A stretch of 64,000 nucleotides of DNA from Aliarcobacter butzleri (lineage in GTDB: Bacteria; Campylobacterota; Campylobacteria; Campylobacterales; Arcobacteraceae), in assembly GCF_900187115.1 (NCBI RefSeq), contig NZ_LT906455.1:806001-870000 (forward strand), written 5' to 3'. Position 1 is the stretch's first letter; every line of letters starts with the position of its first letter. This document shows, one piece after another, positions 47,278 through 56,560 of this stretch. The position numbers and the translations under genes are program-made. The notes under the pieces are model-generated. The model saw only the letters and a list, made by a program, of their open reading frames with translations, made no database searches and was not told where the DNA came from.

Positions 47278-48678
47278 ATGCTTCTAAATCTGCCTACAAA
47301 AATGAGAATTTTCTTAAATATGCTTATAGGTCAATTAGGATTTATAATACTTAGTACAGTTGCTATTTTGAGTGAACATGAAATAATGGCAATCATTGTA
47401 GTAAATATTATTTTTGCAATTGCTTTGTTTTATTTTAGTTATTACTCTCAAAAAAGAGTAGTTGGAGGAATTGATAGAATCAAAATATATATTGATGATT
47501 TAATGGATTTTGTATTTTTTAGAACAAATCATATTAGAAGAGCTGAATATATAAAAAATGATGATATTGGTCAAATCTTAAGAGAACTAAATAAATATGT
47601 TGAAAAATTTGATGTTATGAGAAAAGATGATATGCATGTTTTGGGTGAAGTTGTGATTGCACTTGATAAAGTTTCTCAAGGTATTTATACTTCTCAAATA
47701 CATGCTGATTCTAATAATTTTATGATTCACACATTAAAAAGAGTAGTAAATCAGATGCTAGCAACAACTAATAAAAACATGGAAGAATTAGTTAAAATAG
47801 TTGGAGAATATGCACAAGATGATTATCGTTCACAAATGGATATAGATCCTATTTTAAAAGGTAAAATGTTACTTACTATGCAAAGAATCAATCATTTAGG
47901 TAAAGAATTAAATGAAAATGCAAAAAATAATTTACAAAATGGAAATCTTTTAGAAAAGAATTCTACAACAATGAATAAAAGTGTTGAAAGTTTAGCTGCA
48001 AAAGCAAATGAACAAGCAGCTTCTTTAGAACAAACTGCAGCTGCACTTGAAGAGATAACTTCTATTACAAAAAACAATACTCAAAATGCTTCAAAAATGG
48101 CAAATTTAAGTAATGACGTAAAAAATTCTGTAATTTTAGGTGAGAAATTAGCAAATCAAACAAATTTATCAATGGATGAAATAAACACTCAAGTAACAGC
48201 TATAAATGAGGCAATTTCTGTAATTGATCAAATAGCATTTCAAACGAATATTCTTTCTCTTAATGCTGCTGTTGAAGCAGCAACTGCTGGAGAAGCTGGA
48301 AAAGGATTTGCTGTTGTTGCACAAGAGGTGAGAAATCTAGCAAGTAGAAGTGCAGAAGCTGCACGTGAGATTAAAGACTTAGTAGAAAATGCAACAAGTA
48401 AAGCAAATCAAGGAAAAAGAATTTCTGATGAAATGAGTAAAGGATATGATAATTTAAATAAACTTATTTCAGAAACAATTGATATTATTAAAGATGTAAG
48501 TGTTGCTTCAAACGAGCAATTACAAGGTATTGAACAAATTAATGATGCAATTTCAATGCTTGATAGAGTAACACAAGAAAATGCACATGAAGCTACAAAA
48601 GTTGCAAATATTGCAAATGAAACATTACAAATGGCTCAAGTATTAGTACAAAATGCAAAAACTAAGAAAGTGAGCTAA
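47278..48678 (+). CDS. cetA: CetA-like energy-taxis transducer
   Basis: 466 residues from ATG 47278, which is preceded by AAAAGG. Two adjacent membrane segments (about residues 10-58) with almost no periplasmic loop anchor it; there is no ligand-binding domain. A linker with a HAMP-like region leads to the signalling domain, whose hairpin tip is [20 protein letters not shown] and whose bundle contains [15 protein letters not shown]. In Campylobacter jejuni CetA of this shape works with the PAS protein CetB, the gene for which follows 9 bases downstream here. Together they steer cells by redox state. Confidence 0.9.
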   Translation: MLLNLPTKMRIFLNMLIGQLGFIILSTVAILSEHEIMAIIVVNIIFAIALFYFSYYSQKRVVGGIDRIKIYIDDLMDFVFFRTNHIRRAEYIKNDDIGQILRELNKYVEKFDVMRKDDMHVLGEVVIALDKVSQGIYTSQIHADSNNFMIHTLKRVVNQMLATTNKNMEELVKIVGEYAQDDYRSQMDIDPILKGKMLLTMQRINHLGKELNENAKNNLQNGNLLEKNSTTMNKSVESLAAKANEQAASLEQTAAALEEITSITKNNTQNASKMANLSNDVKNSVILGEKLANQTNLSMDEINTQVTAINEAISVIDQIAFQTNILSLNAAVEAATAGEAGKGFAVVAQEVRNLASRSAEAAREIKDLVENATSKANQGKRISDEMSKGYDNLNKLISETIDIIKDVSVASNEQLQGIEQINDAISMLDRVTQENAHEATKVANIANETLQMAQVLVQNAKTKKVS

Positions 48679-48687
48679 GGAATAATT

Positions 48688-49092
48688 ATGGAAAAAGAAA
48701 TATTACTAGATGATTTCTCTTTTTTAGTTAGCGAGACTGATGAAAAAGGGCATATCATATTTGCAAATGATGATTTTTGTAAAATTGCAGAGTATAGTGT
48801 TGATGAATTAATTGGTAAACCACATAATGTAGTAAGACATCCAGATATGCCAAAAGCAGCATTTAAAAGTTTATGGGAAACTGTAAAAAGTGGAAATGTT
48901 TGGACTGGTTACGTAAAGAATTCGACTAAATCAGGAAACTACTATTGGGTTTATGCAACAGTTTTTCCTACTACTATTGCTGATGGTAAAAAAGGATTTT
49001 TATCTTGTAGAAGAAAAGCTTCAAGAGAAGAGATTGAACAGCATATTAGATTATATAAAGAATTGATCGAAAAAGAAAAAATTACTAAATAA
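48688..49092 (+). CDS. cetB: CetB-like PAS redox sensor
   Basis: 134 residues, a single PAS domain of the Aer type: FLVSETDEKGHIIFANDDFCKIAEYSVDELIGKPHNVVRHPDMPKAAFKSLW, then GYVKNSTKSGNYYWVYATVFP. The NVVRHPDMP segment and following Trp are characteristic of FAD-binding PAS domains in energy taxis. It has no membrane segment and should dock on CetA to pass on the electron-transport state. It follows cetA by 9 bases. A hairpin terminator lies after it. Confidence 0.9.
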   Translation: MEKEILLDDFSFLVSETDEKGHIIFANDDFCKIAEYSVDELIGKPHNVVRHPDMPKAAFKSLWETVKSGNVWTGYVKNSTKSGNYYWVYATVFPTTIADGKKGFLSCRRKASREEIEQHIRLYKELIEKEKITK

Positions 49093-49098
49093 TTCCTA

Positions 49099-49138
49099 AA
49101 ATAAGAGAAAAGCTTTTACTTTGCTTCTTCTCTTATTT
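49099..49138. terminator. Convergent terminator after cetB
   Basis: AAATAAGAGAA at 49099-49109 and TTCTCTTATTT at 49128-49138 form an 11-bp stem between the convergent cetB and tautomerase genes. Terminator use in both directions is likely. Confidence 0.55.
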
Positions 49139-49328
49139 GGCTAATGGTTTTGCCTCCTATTGAATAATTATCAGTGCTTACTTCTTCTATAATTACAACC
49201 GCTGTTGAAGCTCCTCTTCCATTGAATGTTTGTGCAAATAGTTCTGTTATACCTTTTGATAATTTCTCTTTTTGTTCTTTTGTTGCTCCACCATCTTCTT
49301 TTGTCATTTTTATATTTATTACTGGCAT
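49116..49328 (-). CDS. 4-oxalocrotonate tautomerase family protein
   Basis: 70 residues of the small tautomerase family. The catalytic Pro is the first residue after Met (MPVINIKMTKEDGG). The conserved Arg region is NGRGASTAVVIIEEV and the end is GGKTISQIREE. It isomerises unsaturated keto acids; the true substrate is unknown. A ribosome site AAGGAG lies just before the start (minus strand). It is divergent from a LysR gene, which probably regulates it. Confidence 0.9.
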   Translation of the reverse strand: MPVINIKMTKEDGGATKEQKEKLSKGITELFAQTFNGRGASTAVVIIEEVSTDNYSIGGKTISQIREEAK

Positions 49329-49361
49329 TTTTATCTCCTTTTTTTTTAACTTGGATATAAT

Positions 49362-49376
49362 ATCACTAAAAGTGAT
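49362..49376. promoter_or_regulatory. Palindrome between tautomerase and LysR genes
   Basis: ATCACT, AAA, AGTGAT is a perfect 15-bp dyad in the 93-base divergent gap. The wider context ATA-n-TAT fits the T-n11-A spacing of LysR sites. It is the likely operator for the LysR protein acting on both genes. Confidence 0.6.
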
Positions 49377-49421
49377 GCTATGTCAAATATAAAATATTGA
49401 TTAATGATATAAGGAAAAGTG

Positions 49422-50249
49422 ATGGATTCTAATTTATTAAAAGTTTTTGTTGAAGTAGTAAAAGAAAAAAGTATTACAAAAGCAGCCATAAATTTAAATT
49501 TTGCTCAATCAAACATAACTTCAAGAATAAAACAACTTGAAAAATCGATTGGAACAGTTTTATTTCATCGTGTTCCAAAAGGTGTTGTTTTGACAAAAGA
49601 AGGTGAAAAACTTTATCCTTATGCTATTGAAATAGTAAAAAAGATTGAACTTGCAAATAATGAGATGAAAAATATAAATCAACAAACACATTTGATTATT
49701 GGTTCAACAGAATCAAATGCTTCAGTTAGAATAATTCCTTTTTTATCTCAACTTCATAAAGATTTTCCAAATATAAGTTTAGAATTAATAACAGATACAA
49801 CTAAAGAGATTACAAAAAAACTTTTGGAATATAAAATAGATATTGCTTTTATTAGTGGTGAACCTCAAAATGATGATTTTATTGTTTTAAATAAAATCGA
49901 TGAAATAATAACACTTGTTGAATCAAAAGATAATTTATCTCCAAATGTTTTTTTATCTTTTAAAAATGGTTGTGCTTATAATGAATTTGGACAAAATTAC
50001 TTTAAACAGTTTTCGAATGAAAATTATAAAGTATTAGAGTTTGGTAATTATGAAACAATATTAGGTTGTATAAAAATTGGTATGGGTAAAAGTATTTTAC
50101 CACTTAGCATAATAGAAAAGTTAAATTATGAAAAAGATTTACATATAACTAAGCTTTCAAAAGATGTAGCGAATCTTCCTACTTGTATGATTTGTAGACT
50201 CGATAATCTTCCAAAAATAAAAGAATATTTGGAAGATTATCAGTTTTAG
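49422..50249 (+). CDS. LysR-family transcriptional regulator
   Basis: 275 residues from ATG 49422, with AAGGA at 49411. The winged helix is at 1-60 ([46 protein letters not shown]). The effector domain follows (about 90-275). It is divergent from the tautomerase gene, so it is the natural regulator of that gene. Its 3' end overlaps trpC by 4 bases. The inducer is unknown. Confidence 0.9.
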   Translation: MDSNLLKVFVEVVKEKSITKAAINLNFAQSNITSRIKQLEKSIGTVLFHRVPKGVVLTKEGEKLYPYAIEIVKKIELANNEMKNINQQTHLIIGSTESNASVRIIPFLSQLHKDFPNISLELITDTTKEITKKLLEYKIDIAFISGEPQNDDFIVLNKIDEIITLVESKDNLSPNVFLSFKNGCAYNEFGQNYFKQFSNENYKVLEFGNYETILGCIKIGMGKSILPLSIIEKLNYEKDLHITKLSKDVANLPTCMICRLDNLPKIKEYLEDYQF

Positions 50250-51037
50250 TTTAGAGTATTTTTAAATTTTGTTAGTTCATCTTTAATTGAAGGAACTCTC
50301 ATAAAATGCTCACCAATTAAAAATGCATCAGCTCCAACATTATGAAGTCTTTTTATAACTTCAGTATCGCTTACTCCTGATTCTGCAACTATAATTTTAT
50401 CTTTTGGAATAAGAGGAATTAACTTATCACATAAAGCCATATCCATTTCGAAAGTACCAAGATTTCTATGATTAATTCCTATAATCGTTGCATTTGAATT
50501 TAGAGCTTTTGTTAAATCTTCATTATCATGAATTTCAACTAAAACTTCTAAATCTAAACTTCTTGCATATTCATATAACTCTTTTAACTCTTTTTCATTT
50601 AAAGCTTTTGCAATAAGTAAAATAAAATCTGCTCCATAAAGTAAAGCTTCAGCTATTTGATATTTATCTACAATAAAATCTTTTCTTAAAAGAGGAGTTG
50701 AAACACTATTTTTAATAGTAGATAAATATTCTAAATTACCTTTAAAATAGTGTGGTTCTGTTAAAACAGAAATTGCATTTGCTCCATTTTGACTATATTC
50801 TAAAGCAATTTCTAATGGGTTAAAATCTTCTTTTATAATTCCTTTACTTGGACTTGCTTTTTTTACTTCAGCAATAATTCTTATTGGCTCTTCTTTTGTA
50901 CTTTTTAAAAATGTTTTTACATCTTTTGGTTTTGAGTTAATAGTTTTTAATTTTTTTTCTAATTCTTCAAAATTTAGTTTTTCTTTTCTTAAAATTAAAT
51001 CTTCTTTTGTTTTTTCTATAATTTCATCTAAAATCAT
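50246..51037 (-). CDS. trpC: Indole-3-glycerol phosphate synthase
   Basis: 263 residues from ATG 51037, which overlaps the upstream TPR gene stop as ATGA; a GTG nine bases further up is less likely. TIM-barrel motifs are [20 protein letters not shown] (catalytic Lys), [53 protein letters not shown] and [12 protein letters not shown]. It closes the indole ring in tryptophan synthesis. It stands apart from trpF, which is 6 kb away, so the trp pathway genes are scattered here. Confidence 0.95.
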   Translation of the reverse strand: MILDEIIEKTKEDLILRKEKLNFEELEKKLKTINSKPKDVKTFLKSTKEEPIRIIAEVKKASPSKGIIKEDFNPLEIALEYSQNGANAISVLTEPHYFKGNLEYLSTIKNSVSTPLLRKDFIVDKYQIAEALLYGADFILLIAKALNEKELKELYEYARSLDLEVLVEIHDNEDLTKALNSNATIIGINHRNLGTFEMDMALCDKLIPLIPKDKIIVAESGVSDTEVIKRLHNVGADAFLIGEHFMRVPSIKDELTKFKNTLN

Positions 51038-52341
51038 TTTTTGCACTCCTGTATTTTTTCCCAGTGAAGTTTTATTTCACTATCTTCTAATCCAACTTCA
51101 TCAACGATTTGTTTCATCCAATAATAAGCTTCTTTACAATTTTTTGCTTTATATTCACCCCAAGCTAAAGTATCAAGATAAGCGATATTTGATGGTTCTT
51201 GTTCTAGTGCTTTTTTTACTAAATCAAGACCTCTTGAAATATTTATATCATAGTCTATTAAAATATAAGCAAAGTAGTTTTGATAGATATGATAACTTGA
51301 ATTTTTAATAACTATATCAAACTTTGAAACTACATCTTTTAAAACACTTTTTTTGTCTTTTGCTGTTTCAAATTCTATAATTGCTTGTTGTGCTAAAAAA
51401 TCAATATTATTTGTATTTTTATATAATTTTGTCAATAAATCATAAGCTTTATCTATTTGATTTGTTGTTCTATAAAAATTTAATAAAAATTCGTCTTCTT
51501 CTTTTTGTTCTTCCCAAAAAGATATTGCTATATTTTTATCTACATATTTCCAAAATAGTGCTTTTGTTTTATTTAACAATAATTCATTATCACTTTTTTT
51601 GTAGTAAACAAACATTTCTTTTAAAAATTCAACTATTTTATCTTTTTGATTTAAATCTTCATAAAAAGCTAAAAGTTGTAGTGATAAATTAAAATCATAT
51701 TCACTTTTTGGAATATACTTTTTTAATCTTTCTATTGCTTCTTCTTTTTCATTGAGTTGGAAAAATTCAAGGCTTGCTAATGTAACTACTATCCCACTTG
51801 AATCTTCAAATTTTAAAGCATTTTCAAAACTATCATGAGCATTTCTAAAATCTTTATTAGCTAAATATATAGTTGCTAAAAGTTCATAGTTCATTGCATT
51901 TTCATATTTTTTTGCTAATATTTTTGCATTTTGAGTAGCTTTGTCTATTTCATTTAATTTAAATAAAGAGTAAGAATATAGTCTTAAAATAATCTCTTCT
52001 TCTTTTATATTTTCTAATAGATATTTTGAAACTTGTTGTTTTACTAAATCATATTCACCTAATTGAGTTGTAATTGCTAAATATTTTACAAAGTATTCAT
52101 AGTTATTTGTATTTTCAAATAGTTTAATATACATATCTCTTGCATTTATATACATTTTTTGTTCTTCTAGTTCTAAAGCATACATGATATAATAATTTTC
52201 TAAATCAAAATTTTTGATTTCTACTTTTCTAAAATTATTAGTATGCTCTTTATTTTCTAGATTACTATCTTTTATACTACAACCAATAAATATAGTTGTT
52301 AAAAATAAGCAAAATATTATAATTTTTTTATAGCTGGGCAC
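51034..52341 (-). CDS. TPR-repeat lipoprotein
   Basis: 435 residues. The lipoprotein signal is [21 protein letters not shown] (cysteine at residue 21). The remainder is a run of TPR-type helices, for example [28 protein letters not shown] and [28 protein letters not shown]. It is probably membrane-anchored on the periplasmic side and acts in protein complexes. It overlaps the YkgJ-like gene by 25 bases and trpC by 4. No specific partner can be named. Confidence 0.85.
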   Translation of the reverse strand: MPSYKKIIIFCLFLTTIFIGCSIKDSNLENKEHTNNFRKVEIKNFDLENYYIMYALELEEQKMYINARDMYIKLFENTNNYEYFVKYLAITTQLGEYDLVKQQVSKYLLENIKEEEIILRLYSYSLFKLNEIDKATQNAKILAKKYENAMNYELLATIYLANKDFRNAHDSFENALKFEDSSGIVVTLASLEFFQLNEKEEAIERLKKYIPKSEYDFNLSLQLLAFYEDLNQKDKIVEFLKEMFVYYKKSDNELLLNKTKALFWKYVDKNIAISFWEEQKEEDEFLLNFYRTTNQIDKAYDLLTKLYKNTNNIDFLAQQAIIEFETAKDKKSVLKDVVSKFDIVIKNSSYHIYQNYFAYILIDYDINISRGLDLVKKALEQEPSNIAYLDTLAWGEYKAKNCKEAYYWMKQIVDEVGLEDSEIKLHWEKIQECKK

Positions 52342-52706
52342 TCTTTGTATACCTCTTGTTCATTTTCTTTAAAATATTCCCAAAAAGGGAAAGTCCTACA
52401 TTGCATAGGTCTTGCTTCATAAATTGAACACTGTCTTTTTTCTAAATTAAAAAAACAACATGCAAAGTTATTAGAAGCTAATTTTATCTCTTTTATACTA
52501 TATTTATATCCAATTTTATTTAAAAATCTATTTTTTAAATTTTCACTTGAGATATTTAAAAGCAAAGCTAATGTTTCTATCTCTTTTGGGTTAATCCAAA
52601 TGTAGCCACTTTCTCCAATACAGCAGTTTCCATTACAACTATTACAACCACTTGGCGAAAACGCAAAATTATATCCATCTTTTTTTATTAAATCACTCAA
52701 AATCAA
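52317..52706 (-). CDS. YkgJ-family cysteine-cluster protein
   Basis: 129 residues. The cysteines are arranged SGCNSCNGNCCIG near residue 20, then ACCFF, QCSIYEARPMQCRTFPFW and ECP, the pattern of the YkgJ/CxxCxxCC family that probably binds a zinc ion or Fe-S cluster. The cellular role is unknown. It overlaps the methyltransferase gene upstream by 14 bases and the TPR lipoprotein gene downstream by 25, so all three are one transcript. Confidence 0.88.
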   Translation of the reverse strand: MILSDLIKKDGYNFAFSPSGCNSCNGNCCIGESGYIWINPKEIETLALLLNISSENLKNRFLNKIGYKYSIKEIKLASNNFACCFFNLEKRQCSIYEARPMQCRTFPFWEYFKENEQEVYKECPAIKKL

Positions 52707-53409
52707 CCTTTATACTATATGTTGAAGATTTTTTGTAAATATTTTCAACATTTTTTGTAAATAAATTATCTTCATCAAAAACAATCAAAGGATTAAATAT
52801 TTTTGTTAAAGATTTTGAATCTTTTTTCGCATATACTAAAACTAAAGTTGCATCTTTAGATATTTTTGGATGAACAAATTGTAAAGCTTCAAGATTAAAC
52901 TTATGTTTATTTAATAAAAGTAAAATTTCGCCTAATTGTTTGCAATCATAGCAGAAAAAAAACTTTCCGTCATTTTTTAAAATCTTAGAAGTTTTTTCAA
53001 TAAAAATATCTAGAGGTAAAGAATCATTATACCTTGCTATTTTTAAAGATTCATTTTCACTTTTTATTACATCACAATGATAAAAAGGTGGATTTGATAT
53101 GCAAATATCAAATTTTTTATCAAAATCAAAATCTTTATAAGAACCTTTATACAAAGTTGCATTTATTTTATTTGTTTGTGCATTTTTTGATGAAAAAAAC
53201 TGAAATTGAGTTTGAATTTCACATTGATTTAAATTTAGTTTTTCATACTCTTTTGCAACTAATAAACCTAAAATCCCGCTGCCACTTCCAATATCTAAGA
53301 ATTCACCTTTTATATTTTTATATTTTTTTAAATTTTCACAAATAAAATTAAATAAAAAGTGTGTGTCGCTATTATAACAATATCCATTTGCAGGTTGATA
53401 TAAAACCAA
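52693..53409 (-). CDS. SAM-dependent methyltransferase (TrmN6-like)
   Basis: 238 residues. The SAM site is FLDIGSGSGILGLLVA, and the catalytic motif NPPFY marks an N6-adenine or similar amino-methyltransferase. The opening LYQPANGYCYNSDTHFLFNFI is like TrmN6 (YfiC), which methylates A37 of tRNA-Val. The same family also contains other RNA methylases, so the target is likely but not certain. First gene of the minus-strand unit with the YkgJ-like, TPR and trpC genes. Confidence 0.82.
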   Translation of the reverse strand: MVLYQPANGYCYNSDTHFLFNFICENLKKYKNIKGEFLDIGSGSGILGLLVAKEYEKLNLNQCEIQTQFQFFSSKNAQTNKINATLYKGSYKDFDFDKKFDICISNPPFYHCDVIKSENESLKIARYNDSLPLDIFIEKTSKILKNDGKFFFCYDCKQLGEILLLLNKHKFNLEALQFVHPKISKDATLVLVYAKKDSKSLTKIFNPLIVFDEDNLFTKNVENIYKKSSTYSIKVDFE

Positions 53410-53523
53410 AAAAAATCCTTAATTAAATTCGCGCAATTATATCTAAGTTATTCAAATAAAACTTTTAATTCAGTTTAATTTTTTATATTAATTTTTCTAA
53501 TAAGTAATAATTTAAATTACCTT

Positions 53524-53583
53524 AAAAAGGGTACTAAATTTCGAAAAAATTGAAAAAAAAGCTCAAAATTTAACCCCTTTTTT
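53524..53583 (+). promoter_or_regulatory. Large inverted repeat in the oorDABC upstream region
   Basis: AAAAAGGGTACTAAATTT at 53524-53541 pairs with AAATTTAACCCCTTTTTT at 53566-53583 (two bulged bases, 24-base loop). A T run ends the right arm, so in the + direction it looks like an intrinsic terminator or attenuator. A candidate -10 (TATTAT near 53594) lies downstream of it, so it could instead be an operator. Confidence 0.45.
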
Positions 53584-53638
53584 GATTGTTTATTGTATTA
53601 TTCGCTTTATTATTAAAAAAAATATTTAAGGATATATT

Positions 53639-53962
53639 ATGTCTAATATAGAAGCTCCCGCTAATACTCCTGTTTGGGTTGATGAAAATAGATGTAAAGC
53701 ATGTGATAAATGTGTTTCTGTTTGCCCAGCTGGAGTTTTAGCTATGAGACAAGAAGTTCACTCTACTTTAGGTTCAATGATAACTGTTGTTCATCCTGAA
53801 TCATGTATTGGTTGTAGTGACTGTGAATTAGCTTGTCCAGATTTTGCTATTTTTGTTGCCGATAGAAAAGAATTTAAATTTGCTAAGTTATCAGAAGACG
53901 CAAAAATAAGAAGAGAAAAAATAATTGAAAATAAATATAGAATATTAGATGAAGATAAGTAA
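53639..53962 (+). CDS. oorD: 2-oxoglutarate:acceptor oxidoreductase, delta subunit
   Basis: 107 residues, a ferredoxin-like protein carrying two [4Fe-4S] sites: CKACDKCVSVCPAG and CIGCSDCELACPDF. It is the electron-transfer subunit of the oxoglutarate oxidoreductase that replaces the 2-oxoglutarate dehydrogenase complex in Campylobacterota. AAGGAT lies just before the ATG. The order oorD-A-B-C is the one known from C. jejuni and H. pylori. It is followed after 8 bases by oorA. Confidence 0.95.
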   Translation: MSNIEAPANTPVWVDENRCKACDKCVSVCPAGVLAMRQEVHSTLGSMITVVHPESCIGCSDCELACPDFAIFVADRKEFKFAKLSEDAKIRREKIIENKYRILDEDK

Positions 53963-53970
53963 GGAAAATT

Positions 53971-55101
53971 ATGGCAAGAGAATTAATTACAACAGGAAAT
54001 GAACTTGCAGCAAAAGCTGCAATAGATTCAAAATGTGAGTTTTTTGGGGGTTATCCAATTACTCCATCAAGTGAAATAATGCATGTTTTATCTTCAGCAC
54101 TTCCTGCTCGTGGAGGAGTTTCAATTCAAATGGAAGATGAAATTTCTGGAATTTGTGCAGCATTAGGTGCTGCAATGTCAGGAAAAAGAGCATTAACTGC
54201 ATCAAGTGGACCTGGAATTTCACTAAAAGCTGAAAATTTAGGAGTAGGGTATATCTCTGAAGTTCCTTTAGTTGTTATAAATGTTATGAGAGGAGGTCCT
54301 TCAACTGGACTTCCTACTAGAGTTTCTCAAGGAGATGTTTTACAAGCAAGAAATCCAACTCATGGTGATGTAAAATCTATTACTTTAGTTCCTGGAAACT
54401 TAAAAGAGTGCTATACAGAAGTTGTAAGAGCATTTGATTTAGCAGATAGATTTATGCAACCAGTTTTTGTTTTATTGGATGAAACAATAGGACATATGAG
54501 TGGAAAAGCAGTAATTCCTGATTTGGAAGAAGTTGAAAAAAATAGAGTTTATAGAAGAAGATTTGATGGAGATAAAAAGGATTATAAACCTTATGGTGTT
54601 GGTGAAGATGAACCTGCAATTTTAAATCCAATGTTTGAAGGTTATAGATATCACTTTACTGGTCTTCATCATGGACCAACAGGACATCCAACTGAAGATG
54701 CAGTAGTTTGTGATGCTTTAATGAAACGATTATTTAAAAAAGTTGATGCACATTTAGATGAAATAGAATTAAATGAAGAGTATATGTTAGATGATGCAGA
54801 TATTATGATTATTGCTTATGGTTCTGTTTCTCTTGGTGTTACTGAAGCTATTAATAGATTAAGAAAAGAGGGAATTAAAGTTGGTATGTTTAGACCAAAA
54901 ACAATTTGGCCAAGCCCAGCTAAAAGAATAAAAGAGTTGATGAATAAATTTAAAAAAGTTTTAGTAGCAGAGTTAAATATGGGACAATTTGCACAAGAGG
55001 TACAAAGAGTATCTGGAAGAGATGACTTTGATACTTTATTTAAAGCAAATGGTAGACCATTATCTCCACTAGAAATTATTGAAAAAGTGAAAGGAATGTA
55101 A
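53971..55101 (+). CDS. oorA: 2-oxoglutarate:acceptor oxidoreductase, alpha subunit
   Basis: 376 residues with the N-terminal pyrimidine-binding and C-terminal domains of the family. Features are GGYPITPSSEIMHVL, QMEDEISGICAALGAAMSG, TASSGPGISLKAENLG and MRGGPSTGLPTRVSQGDVLQAR. With OorB it decarboxylates 2-oxoglutarate to succinyl-CoA and passes electrons to ferredoxin or flavodoxin. It is an oxygen-sensitive enzyme central to the TCA cycle of microaerophiles. It ends one base before oorB. Confidence 0.95.
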   Translation: MARELITTGNELAAKAAIDSKCEFFGGYPITPSSEIMHVLSSALPARGGVSIQMEDEISGICAALGAAMSGKRALTASSGPGISLKAENLGVGYISEVPLVVINVMRGGPSTGLPTRVSQGDVLQARNPTHGDVKSITLVPGNLKECYTEVVRAFDLADRFMQPVFVLLDETIGHMSGKAVIPDLEEVEKNRVYRRRFDGDKKDYKPYGVGEDEPAILNPMFEGYRYHFTGLHHGPTGHPTEDAVVCDALMKRLFKKVDAHLDEIELNEEYMLDDADIMIIAYGSVSLGVTEAINRLRKEGIKVGMFRPKTIWPSPAKRIKELMNKFKKVLVAELNMGQFAQEVQRVSGRDDFDTLFKANGRPLSPLEIIEKVKGM

Positions 55102-55102
55102 G

Positions 55103-55936
55103 ATGGCTTTTAACTATGATGAATATTTAAGAACTGATAAAATGCCAACTTTATGGTGTTGGGGTTGTGGAGACGGAGTTATTTTAAAAGCTGTAATTAG
55201 GGCTATTGAAAAAATGGGTTGGAATATGGACGATGTTTGTGTTGTTTCTGGAATTGGATGTTCTGGAAGATTTTCTTCATACATAAATTGTAATACTGTT
55301 CATACAACTCATGGAAGAACATTAGCTTATGCAACAGGAATAAAATTAGCAAATCCTGATAAAAAAGTAATTGTTGTTGGTGGAGATGGAGATGGACTTG
55401 CTATTGGAGGAAATCATACAATTCATGCAAGTAGAAGAAATATAGATTTAACATACATAATTATAAATAACTTTATTTATGGATTAACAAATTCTCAAAC
55501 AAGTCCAACAACTCCACAAGGAATGTGGACTGTTACTATGAGTAGAGGAAATATTGATCCAACATTTGATGCTTGTAAATTAGTTGAAGCAGCAGGTGCT
55601 TCATTTGTAGCAAGAGAAACAATGATTGATCCAAAAAGATTGGAAAGATCACTTGTAAAAGCTTTTGAACATAAAGGTTTTTCATTTGTTGAAGTATTCT
55701 CAAATTGTCACATCAATTTAGGAAGAAAAAATAAAATGGCTACTGCTATGGCTAACTTAGAATGGATTGATGAGATTTCTATTTCAAAAACTAAATTTGA
55801 TATGCTTGATGAGAGTGAAAAAATTGGTAAATTTCCAACTGGAGTATTAAAACATGATGAAAATGCTCTTGAATATTGTGAAGCTTATGAAAAAGTAAAA
55901 GAAGCGCATAAAAATAAAACTATGGTTGAGTTATAA
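55103..55936 (+). CDS. oorB: 2-oxoglutarate:acceptor oxidoreductase, beta subunit
   Basis: 277 residues, the thiamine-diphosphate subunit. The opening TLWCWGCGDGVILKA supplies cluster cysteines. The TPP motif is VVGGDGDGLAIGGNHTIHASRRNIDLTYIIINN, and CSGRFSSYINCNTVHTTHGRTLAYATG is typical. It pairs with OorA to form the catalytic core. The end overlaps the possible long form of oorC, but the true oorC start lies after a ribosome site. Confidence 0.95.
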   Translation: MAFNYDEYLRTDKMPTLWCWGCGDGVILKAVIRAIEKMGWNMDDVCVVSGIGCSGRFSSYINCNTVHTTHGRTLAYATGIKLANPDKKVIVVGGDGDGLAIGGNHTIHASRRNIDLTYIIINNFIYGLTNSQTSPTTPQGMWTVTMSRGNIDPTFDACKLVEAAGASFVARETMIDPKRLERSLVKAFEHKGFSFVEVFSNCHINLGRKNKMATAMANLEWIDEISISKTKFDMLDESEKIGKFPTGVLKHDENALEYCEAYEKVKEAHKNKTMVEL

Positions 55937-55946
55937 GGAGTATATG

Positions 55947-56528
55947 ATGTCAGCAAATAGAACTTTAATGAGATTTACTGGTGTTGGTGGACAAGGTGTA
56001 CTTCTTGCAGGAGCAATTTTTGCAGCTGCAAAAATAAACAATGGTGGATATGGTTTGAAAACAGCAACTTATACATCTCAAGTAAGAGGTGGACCAACAG
56101 TTGTTGATATTACTTTACAAGATGAAGAGATTTTATATCCTTATGCAAATGATGGTGAAATAGATTTTATGTTATCTGTTGCTCAAATTTCTTATGATCA
56201 ATTTAAAAAAGGTGTAAAAGATGGAGCAACAATTGTAATTGAACCAAATTTAGTTAAACCTTCAGAAGAAGATAAAAAAAGATGGAATATCGTTGAAATT
56301 CCAATCATTACTATTGCAAAAGATGAAGTTGGAAATGTAATTACTCAGTCAGTTTTAGCTTTATCAATAGCAAACTATTTTACAGGTGAAACAATTCCAA
56401 ATGAAGTTTTAAGACAAACAATGCTTTCAAAAGTTCCAGAAAAATTGCATGAAACAAATAACAAAGCTTTTGATTTGGGTTTAAAATACGCTAAAGAAGC
56501 TGATGAAGCAAAGAAAAAATCTGCATAA
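55947..56528 (+). CDS. oorC: 2-oxoglutarate:acceptor oxidoreductase, gamma subunit
   Basis: 193 residues from ATG 55947 (MSANRTLMRFTGVGGQGVLLAG), chosen because AAGGAG at 55935-55940 sits six bases before it; an ATG at 55944 is also possible. The GVGGQGVLLAGAIFAAA and SQVRGGPTVVDI segments define the gamma family. It completes OorDABC. A bidirectional terminator follows. Confidence 0.95.
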   Translation: MSANRTLMRFTGVGGQGVLLAGAIFAAAKINNGGYGLKTATYTSQVRGGPTVVDITLQDEEILYPYANDGEIDFMLSVAQISYDQFKKGVKDGATIVIEPNLVKPSEEDKKRWNIVEIPIITIAKDEVGNVITQSVLALSIANYFTGETIPNEVLRQTMLSKVPEKLHETNNKAFDLGLKYAKEADEAKKKSA

Positions 56529-56534
56529 AATTTT

Positions 56535-56560
56535 AAAAGATAGATAAGATTCTATCTTTT
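56535..56560. terminator. Bidirectional terminator after oorC
   Basis: AAAAGATAG, eight bases, CTATCTTTT: a 9-bp stem with T's on the left strand and right strand, between convergent oorC and the exonuclease gene. It overlaps the exonuclease stop region. Confidence 0.75.

Noticed and set aside
51381-51692. 103-residue plus-strand frame within the TPR lipoprotein gene
   Set aside because: Low-complexity Leu/Tyr/Phe frame opposite a well-supported gene.
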